Shown here piece after piece: positions 1 through 5,219 of a stretch of DNA of 5,219 nt (positions within the stretch are counted from its first letter, which is position 1; every line of letters begins with the position of its first letter). The DNA is taken from positions 1 through 5,219 of the forward strand of contig JAPPFO010000004.1 in NCBI GenBank assembly GCA_028875175.1, in the 5' to 3' direction. The notes under the pieces were generated by a model. It was given only the letters and a program-made list of their open reading frames with translations. It made no database searches and was not told the origin of the DNA. Position numbers and translations under genes: made by a program. Source of the DNA: Chloroflexota bacterium (GTDB taxonomy: Bacteria > Chloroflexota > UBA11872).

Positions 1-734
1 AGGCAACACCCACTCCCGAGGCAACGCCCACCCCCGAGGCGACGCCGACCCCGGAGGCGACGCCCGGCGACGCCACGCCGACTTCAACGCCGGCCGAGAG
101 AGCGCCGACCGCGACGCCTGAAGCGACGCCAAGCCCTGAGCCAACTCCCGTTGAGACCGCGCCGCCAGCGGACCCCACGCCGCCGCCGGAAGTCTCACCG
201 ACCCCAACCCCGGCAATCACCGAGACACCGACGCCTACGGCTGACCCCGAGCCGCCGAGTGTCCCGGCGCCTCCTACCCTGCAAGGAATCCTGGTGTCCA
301 TCGACTCCTTCAGCGTGCGCGCCGGCGGTATCGTGTTCAGCCGGCCGTTTGACACCCCGCTGGTGCTGCGCGGGCCGATGGCGCCGGGCGAGGTCGTGGT
401 GGTGACGTTCGAGGCGCTCCGCGCGGCCTCGTCCTACGTGCTGGTGGCGCGCGAGGTCGCGCCCGTCCATCCGCCCGACGGCCCGGTGGCGACGCGCTGG
501 CAGGGCTTTGTGGACGAACGGGCGGAGGACGCGCTTACGCTCAACGGCGTTCGTGTCCTGGTACCGCCCGAGGCTCGCGAGGACGACGTGTGGGCCAGTC
601 TGGAAGCAGGCGCCCTGGTTGAGATCGAACTCAGCGGTGCTGCGGCCGGCGAGCCGGTAGCCGCCGCTCTGCGTGTGTTGGGGTCGAGCGCCGCGCAGTC
701 GTTCAGCAACCTGGCGCGGCCGCCGGCGGGCTGA
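1..734 (+). CDS. Secreted or surface protein, C-terminal part: Pro/Thr-rich linker plus DUF5666-like beta domain (5' partial)
   Basis: The reading frame is open from base 3 to the TGA at 732-734, giving 243 visible residues; the true start lies before the window. Visible residues 1 to about 95 are almost entirely Thr, Pro, Ala and Glu, opening with three ATPTPE hexapeptides. This is typical of extended linkers in exported or wall-spanning proteins. From about residue 95 the composition switches to an alternating hydrophobic, beta-rich region. Its second half (about 160-235) runs QGFVDER, LTLNGVRVLVP, then a Val/Glu-rich strand after a GALVEIEL turn and a final AAALRVL strand. This resembles the DUF5666 pattern (G-x-V, 'ltvnG..v.v', 'G..VeV.G', 'A..I'). 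The first half (about 97-155) could be a second, more divergent copy. The GTG at 294 is an internal codon, not a credible start, because the frame and protein style continue upstream. Being exported is inferred; no signal peptide is visible. The domain call is by eye and tentative. It converges on the next gene with a 6-bp gap. Confidence 0.72.
   Translation, partial: ATPTPEATPTPEATPTPEATPGDATPTSTPAERAPTATPEATPSPEPTPVETAPPADPTPPPEVSPTPTPAITETPTPTADPEPPSVPAPPTLQGILVSIDSFSVRAGGIVFSRPFDTPLVLRGPMAPGEVVVVTFEALRAASSYVLVAREVAPVHPPDGPVATRWQGFVDERAEDALTLNGVRVLVPPEAREDDVWASLEAGALVEIELSGAAAGEPVAAALRVLGSSAAQSFSNLARPPAG
3..56 (+). repeat. Tandem 18-bp coding repeat (ATPTPE x3)
   Basis: Three consecutive 18-bp units (3-20, 21-38, 39-56) each encode ATPTPE. 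They differ only at synonymous third positions, for example gca/gcg, aca/acg and ccc/ccg. A fourth, degenerate unit starts at 57 (ATPGDA), after which the pattern blurs into general Thr-Pro-rich sequence. The array probably continues upstream of the window. Variation that is only synonymous fits selection on the linker peptide after repeat expansion. Confidence 0.85.
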
Positions 735-747
735 CGCCGGTTAGGCC
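718..747. terminator. GC-rich hairpin between convergent genes, possible bidirectional terminator
   Basis: CCGGCG (723-728) pairs perfectly with CGCCGG (735-740) around a 6-nt loop that contains the TGA of the upstream gene. An outer GGCC (718-721) can pair with GGCC (744-747), leaving a small asymmetric bulge that includes the TTA (TAA) stop of the opposite-strand gene. The position between two convergent stops suits a shared terminator. No T-run follows on either strand, so it is not a classical intrinsic terminator. In such GC-rich DNA a 6-bp GC stem could also arise by chance. Confidence 0.4.
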
Positions 748-1856
748 AGCACGATCAGGTGCGGCGGCGCCCACATGCGCCAGCCGGCGCGCGTTGAATC
801 GAGTCCAAACAACTGGCGCGGAGTCAGCACCGGCGAGTCCGAGAAGCGCGGGGCGTACTTGTTGTGCTGGAAGATCTTGATGCCCCGCCACTGCAGGTGC
901 GGATAGGCATCGGGATTGGTGATGGCGTTGTACTTGTGAATCTTGGCGTCGGGACTGCCGAAGCCGTCGGCATCCAGCACCAGGTCGACTTCCGGGAAGA
1001 CTTGCAGGTTCCGCTTGCCATAGACCATCGACCACGAGTCCGACAGTTCATCCACGAACTGGTGGATGATCATCATCTTTTTGTGCGACAGGTTTTCGCT
1101 GCGCACGTAGTCGGCCAGGATGCGCTGCGCCTCGTTGATGGCATTGGCCGACAGCCATCCGATGGGATGCCCGGGCATGTTCTGGCCCGGCTTTGTGGCG
1201 AACTCCGGATCGAGCGCAATGTGCACGTTGGGGTAGGCCATGTAGCCCATGTCGATCATGCGGCGCACGAAGAATGACGGCGAGAGACGTCCCATCTGCG
1301 CGTCCAGCACGACGGACATCCCGCGCTCCGCCGCCGGCAGGATGTACTCATTTATCAGGTCAACGCCAGATCCATCCAGGAAGATCAGGCACGAGTCGTC
1401 CTCGCCCTGGCAGGGGCGCGCGAGTGCGTAGATCAGATGCGGCGCGACGGTAACGGGGGCCTGGGCCAGTTCCTCGGTGGCCTGAACCCAGGGCGCGATG
1501 CTGCGCTCGAGTTCATCGAATGAATTCAGGTCACCGAGCAGCCCCAGGATGGGAGCTACGCCGAAGCTGCGGCCGTAGACCGTGATCACCGGGGACGATT
1601 GGACGATTGACCGCGGAGGTTGCCCGTCCGTGTACGGCGTGACGGGAAGGTCCAACTCGTCCAGGGTCGGCGCCGTTGGGACGGGGAAGGGCGGCTGCGC
1701 GTCGGCGATGTTTGGCTGCCCGGGCGGGACCTGGGTCGGCGGTGGAGCCGGTCCGGCGGCGCGCACAGCGGTGGCCAGCCCCCCTAGTGCTGTGCCTGCC
1801 GTGCCTCCCGCCAGCAGCCTCAGGCTGTGCCCGAGGAAACTTCGACGTCCACGCAT
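741..1856 (-). CDS. Tat-exported protein of unknown function, probable TIM-barrel-like fold
   Basis: I do not recognise the family by name. The 371-residue product starts with a twin-arginine signal: R4-R5-S-F-L at residues 4-8, a hydrophobic Ala/Gly/Leu stretch to about 30, and a likely cleavage near A33/A34. It should therefore be exported folded. A Pro-rich spacer (about 36-64) precedes the globular part. The rest shows hydrophobic strands ending in polar or charged residues, as in a beta/alpha barrel: PVITVYGRSFG (89-99), HLIYALARP (140-148), MSVVLDAQMGR (180-190), VHIALDPEF (211-219), PIGWLSA (231-237), KKMMIIHQF (259-267), VDLVLDADGFG (290-300) and GIKIFQH (325-331). Acidic residues at strand ends (D185, D216, E218, D295, D297) are candidates for an active site, which would suit a hydrolase, but no catalytic motif was identified. 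The only cysteines, C149 and C156, could form a disulfide outside the cell. The ATG at 1856 puts the RR motif right at the N-terminus and has no Shine-Dalgarno sequence, in line with the very short leader predicted. It has its own promoter upstream, so it is probably transcribed independently of ddl. Confidence 0.8.
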   Translation of the reverse strand: MRGRRSFLGHSLRLLAGGTAGTALGGLATAVRAAGPAPPPTQVPPGQPNIADAQPPFPVPTAPTLDELDLPVTPYTDGQPPRSIVQSSPVITVYGRSFGVAPILGLLGDLNSFDELERSIAPWVQATEELAQAPVTVAPHLIYALARPCQGEDDSCLIFLDGSGVDLINEYILPAAERGMSVVLDAQMGRLSPSFFVRRMIDMGYMAYPNVHIALDPEFATKPGQNMPGHPIGWLSANAINEAQRILADYVRSENLSHKKMMIIHQFVDELSDSWSMVYGKRNLQVFPEVDLVLDADGFGSPDAKIHKYNAITNPDAYPHLQWRGIKIFQHNKYAPRFSDSPVLTPRQLFGLDSTRAGWRMWAPPHLIVLA

Positions 1857-1861
1857 GGCTC

Positions 1862-1907
1862 AGGATTAACATAATACAGCAGGCATTACTCAAGTCAATA
1901 GGATTAA
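1862..1907. repeat. Direct repeat AGGATTAA bracketing a promoter
   Basis: AGGATTAA occurs at 1862-1869 and again at 1900-1907, a 38-bp spacing, inside an AT-rich stretch that stands out from the GC-rich surroundings. On the transcribed (-) strand it reads TTAATCCT. One copy sits next to the -35 box and the other covers the expected transcription start of the exported-protein gene. This placement would suit a pair of operator half-sites, but no regulator is known or encoded nearby. The copies are short and could be coincidental in AT-rich DNA. Confidence 0.4.
1871..1898 (-). promoter_or_regulatory. Sigma70-type promoter for the Tat-exported protein gene
   Basis: Read on the minus strand, TTGACT (1898-1893) is followed after 16 bp by TATTAT (1876-1871). 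Each hexamer matches the housekeeping consensus at five of six positions. The -10 box ends 14 bp before the ATG at 1856, so transcription should begin at about 1863-1865, leaving a leader of only 7-9 nt. That explains the lack of a ribosome binding site and suggests near-leaderless translation. The surrounding 1861-1920 is markedly AT-rich compared with the rest of the window. Confidence 0.62.
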
Positions 1908-1976
1908 TTCTTGTAATTGCGGGACGACGCGAAGCTCAGACCGCGCCTCCGTGGCCAGTGTGTTGGCTTGCCGCCG

Positions 1977-3071
1977 TCAGTCGTAGCTGGTGCTGGTCTC
2001 GCGTCGGTCGGCGTGGCGTTCCAGGGCCAGCTCGATCAGCCGGTCCAGCAGCTCGCGTGAACTGACGCCGCTGGCCCGCCACAGCTTCGGGAACTGGCTG
2101 ATCTCGGTGAACCCGGGGATCGTGTTGATCTCGAGCAGCACAACGTCATACGTCTCGCCGTTGACCAGGAAGTCCACCCGCGCGAAGCCCGCGCAGTCGA
2201 TCGCTCGGAACGCCTCAACCGCCATCCGCCGGATGCGCGCGGCCAGTTCGTTCGGAATGTCAGCCGGAATGCACTCCTGTGAAGTGTCGTCCAGGTACTT
2301 GGCGTCGTAGTCGTAGAATTCGTTGCCGGGGATGATCTCGCCGCAGACGGAGGCTTCAGGCTCGTCGTTGCCCAGCACGCTGACCTCAATCTCGCGGGCG
2401 TTGGGAATGCCGGCCTCCACGATCAGCCGCCGGTCGTACCTGGCCGCCAGGTCCATGGCCGGGACCAGCTCGTCCGCGTTATGCGCCTTGCTGATACCGA
2501 CGCTGCTGCCCAGGTTGCAGGGCTTGGTGAAGACCGGATAGCCCAGCTCCGACTCGATCTCGGCTTGAATCGCTGCCGGGTCGGTCCGCCAGGCGCGACG
2601 CGTGAAGACGCGCGACGGTGCCACCGGAATCCCGTGCGCGTGCAGCACGCGCTTCTGGATCGCTTTGTCCATACCGACCGCGGACCCGGTGACGCCGCTG
2701 CCCACGTAGGCTACGTCGGCCAGGTCCAGCAGTCCCTGGATCGTCCCGTCCTCGCCGTAGGTGCCGTGCAGCACCGGAAACACCACGTCCAGCGGCGCGT
2801 CCAGGGTTCCGGCGGGACGTTCCGGCATGCGCGTGGGCAGGCTCACCGGCGCCTGCGCGGGCCGGGTCTCGGGCTCCACCGCCCCTTCCAGCAGCGGCAT
2901 GGGGTCGTCGTCCAGCAGCCATTCGCCGGTCTTGGTTATGCCGATCGGCCGGACCTCGTACTTCTCGGGATCCAGCGACTCCAGCACGAACTTTGCCGAA
3001 CGCAGGGAAACCTCGTGCTCGCCCGAGCGGCCGCCAAAGAGGACGCCGACACGCAGTTTTCGTTTGGCCAT
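1977..3071 (-). CDS. ddl: D-alanine--D-alanine ligase
   Basis: This cytoplasmic ATP-grasp enzyme joins two D-alanines into the dipeptide used for the peptidoglycan pentapeptide. The 364 residues match the longer Ddl (DdlA/VanA-like) length. Visible signatures are GGRSGEHEVSL (13-23, with the substrate-binding Glu18), HGTYGEDG (102-109), GSGVTGSAVGMDK (124-136), the ATP-grasp segment KPCNLGSSVGISK (183-195), the omega loop EFYDYDAKY (251-259), RVDF (298-301) and the metal-binding EINTIPGFT (314-322). Tyr259 aligns with E. coli DdlB Tyr216. In depsipeptide-forming Leuconostoc ligases this position is Phe, and VanA-type enzymes have a different loop, so a D-Ala-D-Ala product is expected and not D-Ala-D-Lac. 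The active site looks complete. Its ATG overlaps the pyrE stop by one base (TGATG) and lacks a clear Shine-Dalgarno sequence, so translational coupling to pyrE is likely. No convincing terminator follows the gene. Confidence 0.97.
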   Translation of the reverse strand: MAKRKLRVGVLFGGRSGEHEVSLRSAKFVLESLDPEKYEVRPIGITKTGEWLLDDDPMPLLEGAVEPETRPAQAPVSLPTRMPERPAGTLDAPLDVVFPVLHGTYGEDGTIQGLLDLADVAYVGSGVTGSAVGMDKAIQKRVLHAHGIPVAPSRVFTRRAWRTDPAAIQAEIESELGYPVFTKPCNLGSSVGISKAHNADELVPAMDLAARYDRRLIVEAGIPNAREIEVSVLGNDEPEASVCGEIIPGNEFYDYDAKYLDDTSQECIPADIPNELAARIRRMAVEAFRAIDCAGFARVDFLVNGETYDVVLLEINTIPGFTEISQFPKLWRASGVSSRELLDRLIELALERHADRRETSTSYD

Positions 3072-3589
3072 CAGGTCTTCAGTCCCAGGCTGGTGCTCGT
3101 AAACAGCGCCTCGAACCGGAAGCCCGCCTCAGCCATGGCTGCCGCCGCGCCTTCCTCGCGATCGACCACCACCAGGACCAGCAGCACGTTGGCGCCGCTC
3201 TCACGCAGGGCAATTGCCGATTCGATGGCCTGGCCGCCGGTGGTGACCACGTCCTCGATCAACACCACGTTCTCGCCTGGGTGCAGGATTCCTTCGAACC
3301 GGCGCTCGGTGCCGTAGGACTTGGATTCGCCGCGCACCAGCACGCTGGGGTGGCCGGTGGTCAGCGAGACCGCCGTGGCCAGCGGCACCGCACCCAGTTC
3401 CGGCCCGGCCACTCGCTGGGTGTCGGCGGGCAGGCGGGCCGCCAGGGCATGGCCGATATCGCGCAGCAGCGACGGCTCGGTGGTGAAGCGGTACTTGTCC
3501 AGGTAGTAGCGGCTGCGCCGGCCGGAACGCAGGAGGAAATCGCCTTCCAGGTACGCCGCCTCAACAATGCGGGAAGCCAGCGAGGCCAT
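3071..3589 (-). CDS. pyrE: Orotate phosphoribosyltransferase
   Basis: The enzyme converts orotate and PRPP to OMP, the fifth step of de novo UMP synthesis, in the cytoplasm as a dimer. From the ATG at 3589 the product is 172 residues, a usual size for compact OPRTs. Motifs in order: FLLRSGRRSRYYLDKYRF (18-35, orotate side), GPELGAVPLATAVS (62-75), the flexible catalytic loop VRGESKSYG (85-93) and the type I PRTase PRPP-binding motif VLIEDVVTTGGQA (109-121). Compared with the Salmonella enzyme, Lys26 is Arg21, Lys100 is Gly87 and His105 is Tyr92, while the key loop lysine Lys103 is kept as Lys90. The frame extends upstream to a GTG at 3619 and an ATG at 3691, but those extra residues are not OPRT-like, and the longest version would overlap the outer frame of the divergent gene. 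No start has a good ribosome binding site. The gene forms an overlapping pair with ddl downstream. Confidence 0.94.
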   Translation of the reverse strand: MASLASRIVEAAYLEGDFLLRSGRRSRYYLDKYRFTTEPSLLRDIGHALAARLPADTQRVAGPELGAVPLATAVSLTTGHPSVLVRGESKSYGTERRFEGILHPGENVVLIEDVVTTGGQAIESAIALRESGANVLLVLVVVDREEGAAAAMAEAGFRFEALFTSTSLGLKT

Positions 3590-3712
3590 GTCAATGCTGG
3601 CTGAGGTTGCGGCGCCCACGCACTCAGCGTAGCAGCCGGCGCGGTCGTGGCTTGCGGCGGCCGCCCAAACCCGTTCACCATGGCGCGGCAACGGCGGGCC
3701 GGTTGGTGGCGG
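3590..3712. other. Divergent intergenic gap between pyrE and the SDR-like gene
   Basis: This 123-bp gap should hold the promoters of both the pyrE-ddl unit and the plus-strand pair. It is GC-rich and I could not identify -35/-10 pairs of useful quality on either strand. There are no PyrR-box or attenuator-like features that I can recognise. Its true size depends on the start choices: GTG 3619 for pyrE, and GTG 3647 or ATG 3680 for the SDR-like gene, would shrink it. Confidence 0.4.
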
Positions 3713-4666
3713 ATGTCACAGGCGCTGATCTTCGGAATCACGGGCTATGCCGGCAGCGCGCTGGCCCGGTGCCTTGTCGGATGTGGCTGGAGCGTGCGTG
3801 GAATCGGCCGCAGCGAGTCGGCCGCGAGCGACCTGGAACACCTGGGCGTCGAGGTCGAGATCGCCGACGTTGGCGAACCGGAAGAGCTCACCGACCTCGG
3901 CCGGCCCGGCGACCACGTGTTCTACCTGGTGGGCAGCATCAGCGGCCATCCCGACTGGACGGAACGCGTAGGGTTGGACGGCGTCATCAATGCCGAAGCC
4001 GCGCTGGCCGCTGCCGGCATCGCCTCATTCGTGCTGGTTCAGACCATGGCGGCCTACGGGGAAGGCTCGGACGAGACGATCACCGAAGCGACGCCCCCGC
4101 AGCCGAATTCGCAGCTTGGGCGGATAAGCCTGTTCGCCGAGCAACACCTGCGCGAGGCCCTGAACAAACGGGGCTTCCCCGCGCGTTTCGTGCGCGCCGG
4201 CACCATCTACGGGCCCGGCAGGCGTACGGTTGAGGCGCTGCGCAACAAGCGCCTGCGCATGCTGGGCGGAGGGGAGAATTCCTCCAGCCGCATCCACGTG
4301 GACGACCTGGCGACGGTGCTGGCGGCGGTCGCCGAGCGCGGCCGCTCGGGCGAGGTCTACCTGGCCGTGGACGACCAGCCGGTGAGCATGGCGGCCTACT
4401 TCGACCACCTGGCTGAACGCGCCGACGTGCCCGCGCCCGGATCCACGCCAAAGTGGTTGGCCAGGGCCATGATTGCGGGGTTTGGGCTCACCTCAAAGCT
4501 CACGAAGGGCCACGCCCCCCTGGGCCACAACCTCTACGCGCTGGTGACCGGCAACTACGAGTGCTCCAATGCCAGGATTCGAGACGAGCTCGGCGTCGAG
4601 CTGGCCTACCCGACCTACGTGGAGGGCGTGGAAAGTCTGCTGGCGGACGAGGGCAAGGATGACTAG
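3713..4666 (+). CDS. NAD(P)-binding extended/atypical SDR-family protein (epimerase/dehydratase-like), catalytic Tyr/Lys missing
   Basis: From the ATG at 3713 the product is 317 residues, normal for extended SDRs. It opens with the Rossmann strand and glycine motif G8-x-x-G11-x-x-G14 (GITGYAG). A basic residue after the second strand (GIGRS, Arg33), where NAD-binders usually have an acid, hints at NADP(H). SFVLVQTMAAYG (105-116) matches the strand that normally carries the active-site Ser/Thr, here Thr111. The usual Y-x-x-x-K in 'YGRSKxxxE' reads LGRISLFAE (135-143), so Tyr is Leu135 and Lys is Ser139. Further family marks are RAGTIYGPG (161-169) and IHVDDLA (194-200), then a C-terminal substrate domain ending with a YPTYVEGVESL helix. 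It may be a binding or regulatory SDR, or use altered chemistry; the substrate cannot be told. The start at 3713 begins the Rossmann strand directly; upstream in-frame GTG 3647 and ATG 3680 would add a Trp/Arg-rich extension unlike the family. GGTGG three bases before the ATG is a weak ribosome site. The permease gene follows after 21 bp, probably in one operon. Confidence 0.85.
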   Translation: MSQALIFGITGYAGSALARCLVGCGWSVRGIGRSESAASDLEHLGVEVEIADVGEPEELTDLGRPGDHVFYLVGSISGHPDWTERVGLDGVINAEAALAAAGIASFVLVQTMAAYGEGSDETITEATPPQPNSQLGRISLFAEQHLREALNKRGFPARFVRAGTIYGPGRRTVEALRNKRLRMLGGGENSSSRIHVDDLATVLAAVAERGRSGEVYLAVDDQPVSMAAYFDHLAERADVPAPGSTPKWLARAMIAGFGLTSKLTKGHAPLGHNLYALVTGNYECSNARIRDELGVELAYPTYVEGVESLLADEGKDD

Positions 4667-4687
4667 CCGCCGCCGCCGGAACCGGCC

Positions 4688-5219
4688 GTGACCTTCGAGA
4701 TCGGCTTCGTGCTGGCGGTCACGCTGGTGGCCCTGCTCCTATTGGCGCTTGGGCGCTTCTCGCCCGACCTCGTGGCCTTCGGTGTCCTGCTCGTCCTGTT
4801 CTTCGCCCGCGTCATCACCGTCGAGCAGGCCCTCAGCGGCTTCTCCAACCAGGCCGTGATTGCGGTTGGCGCCATTCTGGTCATCAGCGCCGGCCTCACC
4901 TCCACCGGCGTGGCCGCCCACCTCGGCGCCTGGATTCGCCGCGCGGCCGGCAACAGCGAAGTCCGGCTGCTCGTCCTCACCATGGTCAGCGTCGCCGTCC
5001 TCTCGGCCTTCATGAACTCCGTCGGCGCCTGCGCCGTGTTGCTGCCGGCCGTGGTCGCCGCGGCCCGCGAGATGAACACGCCCGTGTCACGTGTGCTGAT
5101 GCCGCTGGCCTACGGGTCCCTGCTTGGCGCCATGCTCACCCTGGTCGGCACCCCCTCCAACATCCTTGCCAGCGGTGTCCTGGAACAGGCCGGCTACGAG
5201 CCGTTTGGGCTGTTTGAAC
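4688..5219 (+). CDS. SLC13-family (anion:Na+ symporter-like) permease, N-terminal part (3' partial)
   Basis: The frame is open from GTG 4688 to the window edge, giving 177 codons of what is usually a much longer membrane protein. Hydrophobic segments lie at about 5-22, 27-43, 56-75, 94-108, 112-126 and 139-165. Family signs are SPDLVAFGVLLVL (25-37), QALSGFSNQAVIAVGA (47-62), AFMNSVGACAVLLP (107-120) and PLAYGSLLGAMLTLVGTPSN (139-158). The MN-x-VGA hairpin and the GTPxN loop are the substrate/Na+ region seen in SLC13-type permeases, many of which carry TrkA-C domains after this point; that part is outside the window. Asn110-Ser111 replaces the more common Asn-Asn. The substrate (sulfate, dicarboxylate or other anion) is undetermined. 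GTG 4688 is the first possible start after the in-frame TAG of the upstream gene (4664-4666), so it is well supported, although no strong Shine-Dalgarno sequence is visible. The 21-bp spacing suggests co-transcription with the SDR-like gene. Confidence 0.88.
   Translation, partial: MTFEIGFVLAVTLVALLLLALGRFSPDLVAFGVLLVLFFARVITVEQALSGFSNQAVIAVGAILVISAGLTSTGVAAHLGAWIRRAAGNSEVRLLVLTMVSVAVLSAFMNSVGACAVLLPAVVAAAREMNTPVSRVLMPLAYGSLLGAMLTLVGTPSNILASGVLEQAGYEPFGLFE

Noticed and set aside
294..734. GTG at 294 as the start of a separate 146-residue protein
   Set aside because: The same frame is open to the window edge and encodes a coherent Thr-Pro linker, so the GTG is an internal Val codon.
864..1277. 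137-codon plus-strand frame antisense to the Tat-exported protein gene
   Set aside because: It mirrors codon-biased GC-rich coding sequence on the other strand, and its product is repetitive Val/His/Gly with no domain logic.
1954..1967. GCCA/TGGC inverted repeat as a ddl terminator
   Set aside because: The stem is only 4 bp, the extra pair would be a mismatch in the minus-strand RNA, and no T-run follows.
1977..3071. VanA-type D-Ala-D-Lac ligase (glycopeptide resistance)
   Set aside because: The omega loop is EFYDYDAKY with the Tyr typical of D-Ala-D-Ala enzymes, and no vanH- or vanX-like gene is present in the window.
2481..3317. 278-codon plus-strand frame opposite ddl and pyrE
   Set aside because: It spans two certain genes on the opposite strand and its product is Arg/Gln/His-rich with no motif, as expected of an antisense shadow in high-GC DNA.
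3671..3694. CCGTT/AACGG inverted repeat in the divergent gap as an operator
   Set aside because: Five-base arms separated by 14 bp are expected by chance in such DNA and are not centred on any visible promoter.
4663..5079. 138-codon minus-strand frame opposite the permease start
   Set aside because: The plus strand encodes a clear SLC13-type membrane protein here; the antisense product is Thr/Arg/Ala-rich low-complexity sequence.

Overview
The window is high-GC bacterial DNA, densely coding on both strands with tight gene spacing. A Tat-exported protein, a secreted-type protein with a long Pro/Thr/Glu linker, an SLC13-type permease and a D-Ala-D-Ala ligase point to a free-living bacterium that makes peptidoglycan precursors. 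The Thr-Pro-Glu linker style and the protein sequences look to me like a Chloroflexota (Dehalococcoidia/SAR202-like) genome. That placement is an impression from the sequence and was not tested.

Layout: (1) 1-734 (+) is the 3' end of a secreted or surface protein gene, with a Pro/Thr-rich linker followed by a beta-rich, DUF5666-like C-terminal region. (2) A GC-rich hairpin at about 718-747 sits where this gene meets the convergent gene at 741-1856 (-). That second gene encodes a Tat-exported protein of unknown function that reads like a TIM barrel. (3) Its upstream gap is an AT-rich island holding a good sigma70-type promoter very close to the start codon, bracketed by a direct repeat. (4) 1977-3589 (-) is a two-gene unit, pyrE followed by ddl, with stop and start codons overlapping by one base. 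(5) A 123-bp divergent gap separates pyrE from a (+) pair: an extended-SDR-like protein with a degraded Tyr-x-x-x-Lys motif (3713-4666), then, 21 bp later, the 5' end of an SLC13-family permease gene (4688 to the window edge).

Functionally, pyrE (UMP synthesis) and ddl (D-Ala-D-Ala for peptidoglycan) are housekeeping genes. UMP feeds the UDP-linked precursors that receive D-Ala-D-Ala, so their coupling may be a growth-linked arrangement, although chance adjacency is equally possible. The two exported proteins and the permease are accessory genes whose substrates cannot be read from this window. I see no RNA gene, CRISPR array, insertion sequence or phage gene. No clearly new multi-gene system is evident. 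The most interesting items are the Tat-exported protein with its compact promoter and the SDR with the missing catalytic pair.
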